A DNA stretch of 64,000 nucleotides from CAVPXC01 sp963709505 (GTDB lineage: Bacteria; Chloroflexota; Anaerolineae; JAAEKA01). The stretch is from assembly GCA_963709505.1 (NCBI GenBank), contig CAVPXC010000012.1:196627-260626 (forward strand). Reading direction: 5' to 3'. Shown in pieces: positions 19,582-32,010 of this stretch. Position 1 is the first letter of the stretch, and each line of letters opens with the position of its first letter. The translations under genes were made by a program, and so were the position numbers. The notes beneath the pieces were generated by a model. That model had not been told where the DNA came from and ran no database searches. It saw nothing but the letters and a program-made list of their open reading frames with translations.

Positions 19582-19793
19582 CGTAGCTGCTGTCCCATTA
19601 TCGGCGGGCTTCACCCGCGCGGCAATGAACCACCGCTTCCTTCGCGGGGAAGACTCGCTGAAACTACCTGAAACCTCGAGAAGGCGAGGCCAGCCGCATC
19701 AGGTGCAAGCCGTGGTTGAGCCACACTCTGCGAATGCTCATTCTCAGCCAAAAGAGGGACGACCTATGAAGTGCGCCCGCCCTTCTCCCTGTG

Positions 19794-21524
19794 TTACGGT
19801 GTAATCGTACCACCTCCGAAGTCATCAAGCACTGCCTCATGCGCTTCGACGAACCACAGACCAAGACGCCCGCCCTTGCCGGCGAAAAAGGTTCCCGCGT
19901 CCGCCTCACCTATCAATACACTATTGACATACACTTGCACCCTGCCGCCGGCGAGTGCGCGCCCGCCCAGTTGGTCGCCGTCGCGCAGCGTAGCGTCAAA
20001 AGTTGCAAGCGGCGTCCAGCCTTGGCGCGGCACGAAGGTCTTTATGCCCACCTTACCCTCGAACGCATCATAGTAGACAGCGATGGCGCCCTTGCGCCAC
20101 TCGGGCATTTGGCCCTGCACTTTGAGCAGCAGGCTATGATGAAGGCTGTGCAGGTCCACCTTCACAAATGTGATGTATGCCTCTTGATCCGCGCCGAAGT
20201 TCTCGGACCTCCAGAAGATCGGCCCGCCTTCTTCGAAATCCAACTGCTGGTCAGTGATTCGATAGCCATGCGGGTGGCCATGCCAGTTGCGCCCGATTTT
20301 GCCGTCCGGGCGGTTGAAGTCATCAAGCACCCCTGCGACAGGGAAACAGGGGGCCGCCGGCCGAGATTCGTTTAGCAATACGCTCACAGTGCCAATGATG
20401 TTCGAGACCGCAAGATCAAGCTGGTTGTCACCGTTAAAGTCGCCCACAGCTATGCCGCTAGGGAAGACGTCAGTCTGGAAATCAACAGCGGTTTGGAATG
20501 TCCCATTGCCATTGCCGAGCAGCACGCTCACAGTCAAGCTATTGAAGTTCGTCACCGCGAGGTCGGATACGCCGTCGAGGTTGAAGTCGCCTACTGCCAC
20601 AGAGCCGGGACTTGTGCCGACACTGTAGTCCATAGCTGTCTGGAATGTCCCGTCACCGTTACCCAGCAACACACTGACGTTGTTGCTCGATACATTCGCC
20701 ACGGCGAGATCCTGTATACCATCGCGGTTGAAGTCCCCTATCACCACAAAGTCAGGCCCAAGGCCGACATCGGAGGTCATTGCAGCTTGAAACGAGCCGT
20801 CGCCGTTGCCAAGCAGCACGCTCACCTTGTTGCTAGAGATGTTTGCCACTGCAAGATCAAGAGCATCATCCCGGTCAAGATCGCCTACCGCTACGAAGTA
20901 GGGAATTAGGCCAGCGTTGTAGTTCACAGCGGATTGGAACGAGCCGTCATCATTGCCAAACAGGATGCTGATGGTGTCGCCGTCGAGGTTTGCCGTTGCG
21001 AGGTCGGAATGGCCATCCTCGTTGAAATCGCCCACTGCTACTGATTCGGGCCTTGTGTCAAGGCCAGTATTGAAGTTCACGCCAGCCTGGAAAGATCCAT
21101 CGTCGTTGCCAAGCAGCACAGTCACTGAGCTGCTAGAGACATTCGCCACCGCGAGATCCAGGATCGCGTCGTGGTTCAAATCACCCACTATCACAGATGC
21201 GGGATTGACGCCAACGCTATAATTCACAGCTGACTGGAAAGTCCCGTCACCATTCCCGCCTAGCACACTAATGCTGTTGCTCCTTAAATCGAAATTCGCC
21301 ACTACGAGATCGAGGGCATTGTCACCATTGAAATCACCTACAGCTACGTCTTCGGGGCCCATGCCAGCGGCGTAGGTGACAGCAGTGCTGAAGTTGAGAC
21401 TGCCATTGCAGGTGATTGTGGCCGTCGCAAAGTGTGTCTCCGATGTTGGCCCGACAGCCAGCACGACAACACAAAAGAGATACAATACTTTGGCACGGAT
21501 GTGCATGACTGAGTTGTGGTTCAT
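19794..21524 (-). CDS. Secreted FG-GAP/VCBS repeat protein with C-terminal lectin-like domain
   Basis: Translation starts at ATG 21524, preceded by GGAAGGAG; the open frame upstream of it is not coding. The first 30 residues (MHIRAKVLYLFCVVVLAVG) form a signal peptide. At least seven repeats of about 46 residues follow the pattern VAVGDFNxDxxxDLAVANxxSxxVSVLLGNGDGTF; the DxNxDxxxD loops bind calcium in integrin-like beta-propellers. A C-terminal domain of roughly 160 residues (VLDDFNRPDGKIGRNWHG to AVLDDFGGG) looks like a concanavalin-type fold. Probably extracellular, carbohydrate- or surface-binding; the partner is unknown. Confidence 0.85.
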   Translation of the reverse strand: MNHNSVMHIRAKVLYLFCVVVLAVGPTSETHFATATITCNGSLNFSTAVTYAAGMGPEDVAVGDFNGDNALDLVVANFDLRSNSISVLGGNGDGTFQSAVNYSVGVNPASVIVGDLNHDAILDLAVANVSSSSVTVLLGNDDGSFQAGVNFNTGLDTRPESVAVGDFNEDGHSDLATANLDGDTISILFGNDDGSFQSAVNYNAGLIPYFVAVGDLDRDDALDLAVANISSNKVSVLLGNGDGSFQAAMTSDVGLGPDFVVIGDFNRDGIQDLAVANVSSNNVSVLLGNGDGTFQTAMDYSVGTSPGSVAVGDFNLDGVSDLAVTNFNSLTVSVLLGNGNGTFQTAVDFQTDVFPSGIAVGDFNGDNQLDLAVSNIIGTVSVLLNESRPAAPCFPVAGVLDDFNRPDGKIGRNWHGHPHGYRITDQQLDFEEGGPIFWRSENFGADQEAYITFVKVDLHSLHHSLLLKVQGQMPEWRKGAIAVYYDAFEGKVGIKTFVPRQGWTPLATFDATLRDGDQLGGRALAGGRVQVYVNSVLIGEADAGTFFAGKGGRLGLWFVEAHEAVLDDFGGGTITP

Positions 21525-21558
21525 GGCCTCTACTCCTTCCGACATCAGGCAAGACGTC

Positions 21559-21889
21559 TTAAAACTGAAGGTTTTGGTTCTCCCAAGGACCGCATGCATT
21601 GACCTTCCTGGGCAGCACTGAAGTATCCAACGATGCAACATCACAAACCGGGCCCATTGGGTTTCTATCCGACTCGAAGACCTCCGCGTCGATCCAGACG
21701 GTGTTCGACCGGTCACCGCAATGAGAGATTTGTGATTGCGACGCCTGGTGGTAGATCCGAAGTGCTAAAGAACGTCCCAACTGGTTCCGCCACGGATGTG
21801 GCCGCAGCCAACGGATCTTGCAACCAGATCAAAGAAAACGCCAGCATCAGCACGCACGTCACGACTCTGATAGATTGCTTGGTGGTCAT
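21559..21889 (-). CDS. Small secreted protein (probably frameshifted)
   Basis: ATG 21889 begins MTTKQSIRVV and a hydrophobic stretch VLMLAFSLIWLQDPLAAAT, a clear signal peptide with a likely AxA cleavage site. The first frame continues to AITNLSLR and stops. A +1 frame takes over with HCGDRSNTVWIDAEVFESD and ends PWENQNLQF. The joint near 21730 is inferred because both halves flow together. About 110 residues in all; no family recognised. The paired TTAGGT motif lies 77 bases upstream of this start. Confidence 0.45.
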
Positions 21890-21965
21890 GTCACCCTGCT
21901 TGCCGGAAAACCCGGTCTCAGTACCATATTCCCTATAGATCGTCATTCAAATTGTGACACGGACC

Positions 21966-21984
21966 ACTTAGGTTTTTATTAGGT
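21966..21984 (-). promoter_or_regulatory. Direct-repeat operator-like motif (copy 2)
   Basis: TTAGGT at 21968-21973 and 21979-21984, again with 11-bp period, in ACTTAGGTTTTTATTAGGT. It matches 18 of 19 bases of the copy at 19133-19151. Shared placement before two secreted-protein genes suggests co-regulation. Confidence 0.5.
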
Positions 21985-22180
21985 CGCCGCCGACAGGATT
22001 TCAGACAACACCGTTAACCCAAACCATCCAACCTCTGTACTACCTGCCTGGCGCCGCAAAGTGCGAGGCTACCAGATTTTCTGCGAATCGCAGCACCTGT
22101 GCTAAAATAGCAGTGTCACGAGACTTCGGCCACCCAGGTCGAAGTCTTTGCTTGTTGTCGCCAAGGAAAGCAAAAGAACA

Positions 22181-24036
<1,856 letters not shown>

Positions 24037-24068
24037 CAGAGATGAGGAACATCGCCAACCTGTCCTAG

Positions 24069-24962
24069 TCAATTGACCGGTGCTACCTGCAGCATAGCCG
24101 TTTGATACAGCCGGCGCAGAAGCACTCTTTTAGGCAGGCACCAGTCGCATTCCCGATTCTCGGTGTACTCGACATCAATGTCCGCCAAGTAATCGCCCCG
24201 GTAAAGGTCCAGCGCCTGCGCCCAGTGCAACATGGACTCTTCGTGCGCGCCGGCCTTGAAGCACTGCCGAGCATTGTTACAACACGCCTCAAAGGCCGCG
24301 ACGTCAATCCATACGGGTTTCAGGGGGCAAAGCCGGTAGCGACCACCCTGATAGGCAATATAGCTCGACGCTTCACCATGCGCCAAGTCCGGCTCCAAGG
24401 CAAGGCGCAGGCAATGCAGCGCCTGGTGAAAACTGTCGCTGGCCTTGGCGCAGTCGTTCTGCTCGGGCCACAGCAGGTCCATCAGGGTCTCCTTGCGTGC
24501 GCCGTGCTGACCCCGGAATAGCAGATAGGCAAACATGGCCTTGATCTTCCGCGTAGGTCCCTTGCTCTGGCCCCAGTCCTCGTCTAGGATCTCGGTCCCA
24601 TCGCGAAACACACGGAAACTTCCGAGACAGTACACGCGCAGACCATCGTGGTCCAGTTGGTCGCCGCCTGTCTTGGAGTGGTAGCCTGGCCACCTCGCAG
24701 CCAATGGATTCGCACACGGATGAGGAGGCTGTGGCGAAAGCCAACAGTAGGGCGGATGAGCCTGGATCAGGGCGCAGGGGAACTCAGAGCAGTCGTGGCT
24801 GCAATAGGCAATTCGTCTCGCTGCCGCACAGCGTAGCACCGCGCACGGGCTGGACACCGCCATCTGAGCGGAACACATATCGCCCCGAACGCAGCCCTCA
24901 CACTGTCCGTTCACGAAGTTTCTGCAGAGTATACACAGAAGACCGCACGCTCCAATATTCAT
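24069..24962 (-). CDS. DUF3795-like Cys-rich domain fused to a SARP/BTAD regulator
   Basis: ATG 24962 follows GGGGAG at good spacing. Residues 1-85 hold about fourteen cysteines in the pattern GACGLLCILCRNFVNGQCEGC...YCSHDCSEFPC, like DUF3795 metal-binding proteins. From about residue 105 a SARP winged helix reads LRVYCLGSFRVFRDG, then RKIKAMFAYLLFRGQ, ARKETLMDLLWPEQ and ASDSFHQALHCLRLALE. A BTAD helical part follows but stops early (LYQTAMLQVAPVN), so the activation domain looks short. A redox- or metal-sensing regulator is a reasonable inference. TATAAT on the minus strand at 25012-25017 may be its -10 box. Confidence 0.78.
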   Translation of the reverse strand: MNIGACGLLCILCRNFVNGQCEGCVRGDMCSAQMAVSSPCAVLRCAAARRIAYCSHDCSEFPCALIQAHPPYCWLSPQPPHPCANPLAARWPGYHSKTGGDQLDHDGLRVYCLGSFRVFRDGTEILDEDWGQSKGPTRKIKAMFAYLLFRGQHGARKETLMDLLWPEQNDCAKASDSFHQALHCLRLALEPDLAHGEASSYIAYQGGRYRLCPLKPVWIDVAAFEACCNNARQCFKAGAHEESMLHWAQALDLYRGDYLADIDVEYTENRECDWCLPKRVLLRRLYQTAMLQVAPVN

Positions 24963-25201
24963 AGTCGACTCCCCAAAAAAAGAACCGCCCATGGCACTAC
25001 GCATTGCCACAATTATAGCACAGAAACAGCCAAAGATCCTTAAAAAACGGTCTTTCCGGCCAGGGATACGAGCAATCTACTGAGATATCTAAGGCGGCGT
25101 GACGCCCTTGCGACTGACCGAGAAACTGGGGACACCTGCGGGTGGGGGGATTGACGACTTGCCTGGTCCTATGCGCAAGTCAACGGGCTACCAGAGGAGA
25201 T

Positions 25202-27839
25202 CTAAGAACTGCGGCGGATTTTAGCGGCGATATCCGTATCAACGCTGATAATCCCCAACGTGATAGATCCATCGCTTTTTGCGACGACCGTCTCGCTCGA
25301 GGTAGATTGTCCCGCGTACGTATCCCACCACTCGACGGTGTAGCTTGCCCCCGGCTGGAACCCCAGCATGGTGAGGTTGGCGTACACAGGAAGGACGAAC
25401 ACACCATTCACTGCGTTTCGCCACGTATGGTTCTTGTTCTGGATCCAGAGGTGCGCCCTGCCGTTGGCCAGATCCTTCTGACCCCAGGCACGCAGCCGTT
25501 CGTCCGAGATCGTGGCTGCCAAATCTTCATAATGGCCGTTGCTGAGAGGAATGTCCTTCATGAAATCAGAAAAGGCCTTGTAGACATTCAAGTGGTCGTA
25601 GATGCCTGATCTGACTACATGCCCATGATCCCCGGCCCACCAAGTCGAATAAAGCTCATATAGGGCGCCGCTGTCGATGGTGGACCAAACATAGTTATGG
25701 GCCCAAACACCTTGGATATCCTGGTCAATCCCGAGGCAATCTCGGCACATGCTATCGATCGGGTCCATGCCGGCCTCCCCTCGAACAACCGGAAAGTCTA
25801 AGTCCCACCCCCGCAGATCGGTGCTATGCCAGACGTGGTAATACGCACTGTCACCCTCCATGATCAGCCGATCGTCCTGCGGGGCACTACTCGAGCTGAT
25901 ATAGGCGTGCAAATCGGCGTAGTCCACGTTTGGATAATTGGGGAGCCCCAAAAACCCGGTTCTGTGCTGGCTGCGTAACCGGGAAAGCTGTGCCAAAAGG
26001 AGGTAGTGACGAGATGCCGGTTCGGATGGTCGAAGGTGCAGACGGCTCCAGCGTCGCTGCTAACAGGCACGCCAAATACACGGCAACGCATGAACTTGCC
26101 GAACTCGTCGGCCATTTCGTAGTGTCTGGTGAGGAACGGATCGCCTTCGTTGGTCAGCTCCCATGAGTGGATGCTTGGAGAATAACCCCACCGGGCCTGT
26201 AAGTAGCGCCACCAGGCCTGCTGAAGCCAACGCGTCTTGTTCACCTCCCGACCAAGTCCGTAGAACCCATCTTCGTTGTCAGGCTCTCCAGCGATCACCC
26301 ACGTGCCATCGTCGTCCAGCTTTCTGAAGATTTCATCATTCTTGTCCATGACCGCAAGCTTAAGAACCATGCCGTACTTTTCCGCTACCTCTACTACTTT
26401 GTCCAGCGCATAGGCCGATTGCTCGGAGATGTACGATCCGTATTCCATCGACGGCTCGGCGATGATTTCCGGTCCATACCGGCCGCCGCCGAGATCCTCT
26501 CGCAGCGAAATCGACGCGACGTAGGCGCTCCCGCTCTTCACGTTTTCAAGTCCCAGGTAGATCCGAGGCAAGAAGTTGTTATCGCCGGAATACCACGTTC
26601 CGTTGATCGTACCCCAATCCGATGTGTCGCCGCCGTGGCTTGTTGTCACTTGACCCACTTGGGGTTCGTGACAGTTGGAAGACCAGGAAGGGCCGATCTT
26701 TCCGACCAGTCCGTACTCGGGATGTTTGCGGTCCCTTGGCCCTTTAATCCGCTCGCCCCAGTAGGTGATCTCCACCTTGTAGGTTGTGTTCGGTTTGACT
26801 GCTTCCGGATCATCCCAGAACTGAAAGCGACAGGCATCAAACCAACCGGTATCCCCATCACGCTCGTAGTCGAGGTGTAACGTGAGCACATCACGGTCGC
26901 GTACCGGGTCGTGGAACGGCAGGAGTCCTGTTCTCGGCAGATTTCCGTCGTAGATATTTCTGGCGCCCATCCATTCCAGCCCCGCCGAGCCGTAGATCCC
27001 GCTGATCGTACTGCGCAGAAAGCTGATGTCGTTTGCCTGCAAGTCGGAATAGAGAGATTCGTTCCCTTTGACCGGATCGTCGAGATGCACGTCGACATTC
27101 AGTCCTGGGGAAGAAAAGACGCTGCCGTCGTCGAATTCAAAATAGCGCGAAATCGGCTTCGCTTACTCGTATGAGCCCTTTAGACGTCGAAGGAACCACA
27201 TCCAAAGAGTGGGACTTCGATTCTGTGGTTCCACCCGCATCACGCGCTACCAGCTTGTATTCCCAGGTCCCTGGCTGGTTAGGCGCAAAACGAACTTTCC
27301 ACGAAAACTGATCGGTTGGGTAGAACCACTCGCGGTCTGTCCCATTCTGGTTTGGCTTGACGGCCTCTTCGAAATGCTGGTAGAAGAACGCAGGCTGCTG
27401 ATAGACGGTGCGCCATCCATCAGGTGTGAACTGCGCATCAACACTGATGCCGTTGTACTTTGAATACCGCTCAGGATCGATGCCGGCAGGTGGATTCGGA
27501 TCGTAGGGCAACTGGAAGTTGCCCGCAAGCGTGTTCTCGACATCAAACGTGATCTCGAACTTGCTGTACTGCGGGATCGGGTCCCCCGGAGGGTCGCCGC
27601 GGTTGTCGGAGATATTCGTGATTCTTGGCCCGCCAGGTTGGACCGCATTGAGCGAATTCGAGCCTGTCGAACTCGAACCAGGGATCATTGATGGGAGTGA
27701 ACTTGAGACTACCCGCTCGGACTCAGACGGTGCGATCTTCGCCAGGTCCGTGGCCTCCGTAGACCGGCACGCACACAAGAAAAGCAACATGACGGAGGCC
27801 AGAAAAAGGTCGAACAGAACTCTCTTAGCCTTCTGCATG
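25202..27839 (-). CDS. Lipoprotein with DUF5060-like and glycoside-hydrolase-like domains, copy 1 (frameshifted)
   Basis: ATG 27839 gives a lipoprotein signal ending LLFLCAC. A beta-sandwich like DUF5060 follows (YSKFEITFDVEN, FTPDGWRTVYQQPAFFY, WKVRFAPNQPGTWEYKL). A TIM-barrel-like region is interrupted early by an inserted beta-domain (FDACRFQFWDDPEAVKPNTTYKVEI). SWELTNEGDP and VVRGEAGMD offer Glu residues that could be acid/base and nucleophile. The C-terminus resembles a putative collagen/carbohydrate-binding module (LGFQPGASYTVEWWDTYAG). Frames change near 27145 and near 25925 (a CCCC run). The tandem paralogue at 28048 is in one frame over the same parts, supporting error or recent decay. 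Substrate unknown. Confidence 0.75.
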
Positions 27840-28047
27840 GAGGTATTTCTGATGAGCAAAGTAGACATCCAGTGTCTCGATTGTCGGTGCGACGTTGCAA
27901 AAACTGGACTGGCGGCGACAGGATATAGTATAGCACGACTTGACGAGAATTGAGAAGTTGTGACCGTCTTCGTGTCATCGCCATCCCAATCAAGATTAGC
28001 GTCCCGCCCCGGCTTCACATTCCAACCAAGAGGAGGTAGTTTGGCTA

Positions 28048-30738
28048 CTAGCCACTCGAGCCGCGCGAGATCTTTGCAGCGACGTCCGTTTCGAGACCGA
28101 CGATCTCTAACTTTAGCGATCCGTCAGATTGAGAGAGCAGCGTCTCGGTCGAAGCGGGCTGCCCCGTGTTCGTGTCCCACCACTTGACAATATAGGTTGC
28201 CCCTGGCCGAAACCCGGGTAAGGTGACGCTACCAGATGTCGCAGGAATGGACACGCCATCGACCACGTTTCTCCAGGTGTGGGCCTTGTTCTGAATCCAA
28301 AGGTGAGCCTGGCCGTTGGCCAGGTCCTTCTGTCCCCAGGCGCGCAGCCGGTCGTCAGATACCATGGCGGCCAGGTCCTCGTAATGGCCATTGCTGAGAG
28401 GGATGTCCTTGAGAAAATCAGAAATGGCCTTATAGATGTGCAGATGACTGTAAGCCCCCGGTTTGACGATATGTCCGTGCTCACCGCCCCACCACCAATC
28501 GAGCTCGTAAAGGGCGCCGCTGTGGAGGGTGGACCAAAGATAGTTGTGAGCCCACACCCCTTCAACGTCTTTCTCGATGCCCAGGCAATCCTGGCACTGG
28601 GCATCGTGTTGGTCCATGCCGGCCTCGCCGCGCACGATGGGAAAATCGAACTGCCAGCCCCGAAGATCCTGGCTGTGCCAGGTGTGGTAGTAGGCAGAGT
28701 CATCCTCCATCGCCACCTTCTCCTCGAGCGGTGCGTAGCTGGTGCTGATGTAGGCATGCACGTCCGCGTAGTCAACGTTCGGATACTTTGGGCCGCCCCA
28801 GAAGCCCTGGTCCGTGCTGGCCGCGTAGCCGGGGAAGCTGTGCCAAAAAGAGGTAGTGACCAGATGGCTGTTCGGGTGCTCGAACGTGCAGTCGGCGCCG
28901 TCGTCAGGACTGACAGGCACGCCGAACACGCGGCAGTGCATAAACTTGCCGAACTCGTCGGCCATCTCCCAATGCGGAACCAGGAACGGATCGCCTTCGT
29001 TGGTCAGCTCCCACGAGTGAATGTTCGGTGAATAGCCCCAACGCGCTTGCAGATAGCGCCACCAGGCCTGCTGCAGCCAGCGCGTCTTGTTCACTGGCCG
29101 GCCGAGGCCATAAAACCCGTCCTCGTTGTCGGGCTCGCCGCCAACAACCCACGTGCCGTCGTCGTCCAGCTTGCTGTAGATCTCGTCACTCTTGTCCATG
29201 ACCACTAGCTTGAGGTACAGGCCGTAGGTTTCTGCCAGCTCCACCACTTTGTCCATGGCATAGGCCGATTGCTCGGGGATGTAAAACTCGTACTCCAGCG
29301 ACGGCTCGGCAAGGATCTCCGGCCCATACCGGCCGTTGCCCAGATCCTCTCGCAGCGATATTGACTTGATGTAGGCGCCGCCCTGCGCCACGTTCTCCAG
29401 CCCGATGTAGATCCGGGGCAGGAAGTTGTTGTCGCCGGAGGACCAGACGCCCGTGAGCGTGCCCCAGTCCGCGGTGTTGCCGCCGTAGTTGGTTACGACC
29501 TCGCTGGTTCCCGGCTCATAACAGTTGGCAAACCATTGGCCCCCGATCTTGCCCACCAAACCATAGCTGGGGTGGCTGGGATCTCGCGGACCTTCGATCC
29601 GATCTCCCCAATAGGTGATCTCCAGCTTGTAGGCCGTGTTCGGCTTGACCGCTTCCGGGTCGTTCCAAAACTGAAAGCGACAAGCGTCGAACCAGCCGGC
29701 GTCCCCGTCCCGGTCGTAGTCAAGGTAAAGCGCCAGAACATCCCGCTTGCGCACCGGATCGTGGAACGGCAGCAGCCCCGATCTCGGCAGATAACCGTCG
29801 TAGATGTTCCGCCCACCCAGCCACTCCAACCATGCCGAGCCATAGATACCGCTGATCCAGCTGCGCACGAAGTTGATGTCGTTTTCCCGCAACTCGGAAT
29901 AGAGGGGTTCATTGCCCGCCACGGGATCATCCAGGCGCGCACCGGCATTGAGCCCCGGTGAGGAGAAGATCTGACCGTTGCCAAAATCGAAGTAGCGAGG
30001 ATCGGCCTCGCTTACCTTGATAAACCCCTTGGACGCCGACGGAACCACGGTAAATGAATAGACGCCGGACTCGGCTGTGCCGCCGGCATCGAGCGCAACG
30101 ATCTTGTATTCCCACGTGCCCGGCTGGTTGGGCGAGAAGCGGACCTTCCATGAGTACCCATCCGTTGGATAGAACCATTCACGGGCTGTCCCATCCCAGC
30201 TGGGCTTGACGTCGTCTTCAAAGGACTGATAGAAGAACGCGGGCTGCTGGTACACCGTGCGCCAACCGTCGGGCGTGAACTCGCGCGTCGACGCTAATGC
30301 CGTTGTGCTTCGAGGTCCCTCGCGGATCGATGCCGGCCGGTGGGTTCGGATCGTAGGGAAGCTGAAAGTTGCCAGCAACGGAGTTTTCGAACGTCAAACC
30401 TGATTTCCAGCTTGCTGTACTGTGGAATCTCGTTGCCTGGATAATCCGACCGATTGTCGACGACATCTGCAAGCCTCGAGCGCGCCGCCAGGACGGGATG
30501 GTGCAACCAAAGCCGAGACTGTCGGATCAACTGCAGGCTGCGGGCCAGTCTGCACAGTCACGGTTGCCAGGTCGGTGGCAGGAACTGCGGAGTTCAGGGG
30601 ATGCGGAGGCGCCGGACCTGTCTCGCTGGGAAACAATTCCACCGGTCTCACACTTTGGGTGGACTGGCAGGCGGTGCTTAGCGTCAGCAACAGGATGGCG
30701 GGTAGACAACGCAAGAGTATGGCTCGCGTAGTGTTCAT
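28048..30738 (-). CDS. Lipoprotein with DUF5060-like and glycoside-hydrolase-like domains, copy 2 (N-terminal frameshifts)
   Basis: ATG 30738 begins MNTTRAILLRCLPAILLLTL with lipobox STAC. The N-terminal 150 residues hop between frames (breaks near 30530, 30390 and 30300). From EFTPDGWRTVYQQPAFFYQ onwards the frame is open to the stop at 28048. Domain order equals copy 1: DUF5060-like beta-sandwich, split barrel with inserted beta-domain, SWELTNEGDP, IVRGEAGMD, and a C-terminal module LPGFRPGATYIVKWWDTNTG. The two copies are alike along their whole length, so they arose by tandem duplication. 208 bases separate them. Cell-surface glycan cleavage is the likely role, by family resemblance only. 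Confidence 0.78.
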
Positions 30739-30776
30739 TGCTTGTCCAGACAACCCCAACGCTGCATCATCTGAAC

Positions 30777-30986
30777 TCACTCCACTGCAATCATCACGTT
30801 CGATGCTTTGATGACCGCGTACACCCCTTTCCCGACCGCCAGGTCCAGGCTTTCAGCGGAACTCTTGGTGATGATCGAGACGATCTCACTGCCGCCGGGC
30901 AGCTCGACCACGATTTCGGAGTTGACGGCACCGTGATGGATGCTCTTGACGGTGCCCTTCAGGACATTACGTGCACTGATTCTCAT
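30777..30986 (-). CDS. Mop/TOBE molybdenum-pterin-binding protein
   Basis: A 69-residue single Mop domain: SARNVLKGTVKSIHHGAVNSEIVVEL...SIITKSSAESLDLAVGKGVYAVIKASNVMIA. These small proteins assemble into hexamers and store or buffer molybdate or tungstate. AGGAG lies about 10 bases before ATG. No molybdate transporter is adjacent, so it acts as a free-standing storage protein or regulator subunit. Confidence 0.9.
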   Translation of the reverse strand: MRISARNVLKGTVKSIHHGAVNSEIVVELPGGSEIVSIITKSSAESLDLAVGKGVYAVIKASNVMIAVE

Positions 30987-31073
30987 GATTTAGCTTCTCC
31001 TGGTGATAAGTTTGCTTCGTCTGAATGCCTTCAAAGGGTGTGTTCATGGGTGACCCACAGCCATCGCAAGCGA

Positions 31074-31298
31074 TCATGCCACCAAAGCCTGGTAGATTAC
31101 CGGACGATACTTGGGACTGGGGATCCGTTTTCCTTCGGCATGGGCTGCCTCTAGCCAAGCCGCCTTGGCGATCTCCACTTCTGCGAGGGCTTCGGCAGGT
31201 GTTTTGCCGAACGCAGAACATGCATCTAGATCAGGAATGTCGGCGATGTAGCCTCCATCTTCGGCGCTGTAGAAGATATTAATGTGATAGTCCTGCAT
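31074..31298 (-). CDS. hicB: HicB-family antitoxin
   Basis: A 74-residue HicB partial RNase-H-fold protein: INIFYSAEDGGYIADIPDLDACSAFGKTPAEALAEVEIAKAAWLE, typical of the family; it ends soon after and lacks a separate DNA-binding domain. It starts 3 bases after the hicA stop (order toxin-antitoxin, minus strand). It neutralises HicA and often represses the pair. Confidence 0.9.
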   Translation of the reverse strand: MQDYHINIFYSAEDGGYIADIPDLDACSAFGKTPAEALAEVEIAKAAWLEAAHAEGKRIPSPKYRPVIYQALVA

Positions 31299-31301
31299 TA
31301 T

Positions 31302-31553
31302 TTATTCCTCCGGTAGCTTTAGGTCATATCGTTCCACGAGTTTCAGGAACTGCCGAATCTGGTATGGCTTCGCCCGTCCGCTCACATCTTGCAAGTTGAC
31401 CAACTCGGGGACGTCCGGGTGGGAAAAGATGTGGTGGCTTCCACTGACACGAGAAAGGTGAAAGCCAAAGGCGACGACAAGCGTCACCATGTCAGAAAAC
31501 CTGACGTTATGCTGGCCGGCCAAGATCTTCTTCAGAAGTTTTCGCTTGCTCAT
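31302..31553 (-). CDS. hicA: HicA-family mRNA interferase toxin
   Basis: An 83-residue protein from ATG 31553. VRFSDMVTLVVAFGFHLSRVSGSHHIFSHPDV contains the dsRBD-like fold and catalytic GSHH histidine of HicA toxins; the C-terminus KPYQIRQFLKLVERYDL is also typical. The frame upstream of the ATG is open but not coding. HicA cleaves mRNA and is inactivated by HicB encoded directly downstream. Confidence 0.9.
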   Translation of the reverse strand: MSKRKLLKKILAGQHNVRFSDMVTLVVAFGFHLSRVSGSHHIFSHPDVPELVNLQDVSGRAKPYQIRQFLKLVERYDLKLPEE

Positions 31554-31759
31554 CCAGTACCTTCCAGGCTGGACTAACTTGGACTTCAGTATACCACAAA
31601 CAAACCTACATGCAAGGAGATTGCGCCAATCACAGCAATTGCAGACTTGTCGCTTGCGAACACAAGAATGGAGGGTATAATGTAGATGGCGATGTAGAAA
31701 CTTACATTTGTGGTATGAGGTGTGAGATTTCGCATGTGACGACGCTTGGAGGTTGCGCA

Positions 31760-31990
31760 GTGAAGGTGATCCAGATGACCGTCCATGATGACTTTTCATC
31801 CGAAGCAGACGCCCCTGTAGACGACCCCGGAACAAGCCAGACCGCTTCTAACTGCGAGGCGCTTTCGGCGGCACTCAGGAGGGCTAGACTGCGTCAGATG
31901 GAGCGACAACACGCCGCCGGCTATGCCAGGCGTCCTGCACAGCCAGGCGAATTTGACGTGTGGGGGGATGAACAAGTGCCATCCGCTTGA
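31760..31990 (+). CDS. Ribbon-helix-helix antitoxin, partner missing
   Basis: GTG 31760 follows GGAGG by 7 bases. The 76-residue product reads VKVIQMTVHDDFSSEADAP, then SNCEALSAALRRARLRQMERQHAAGYARRPAQPGEFDVWGDEQ. The beta strand, two-helix pattern and C-terminal PGEFDVWxDEQ are those of MazE/ParD-like RHH antitoxins normally followed by a MazF toxin. No MazF follows; the next gene is a PLP enzyme. It is probably an orphan antitoxin. The ribbon-helix contact region looks diverged (DDPGTSQTASNCEAL). Confidence 0.65.
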   Translation: MKVIQMTVHDDFSSEADAPVDDPGTSQTASNCEALSAALRRARLRQMERQHAAGYARRPAQPGEFDVWGDEQVPSA

Positions 31991-32010
31991 TCTGCAGTAC
32001 GAGACCAAAC

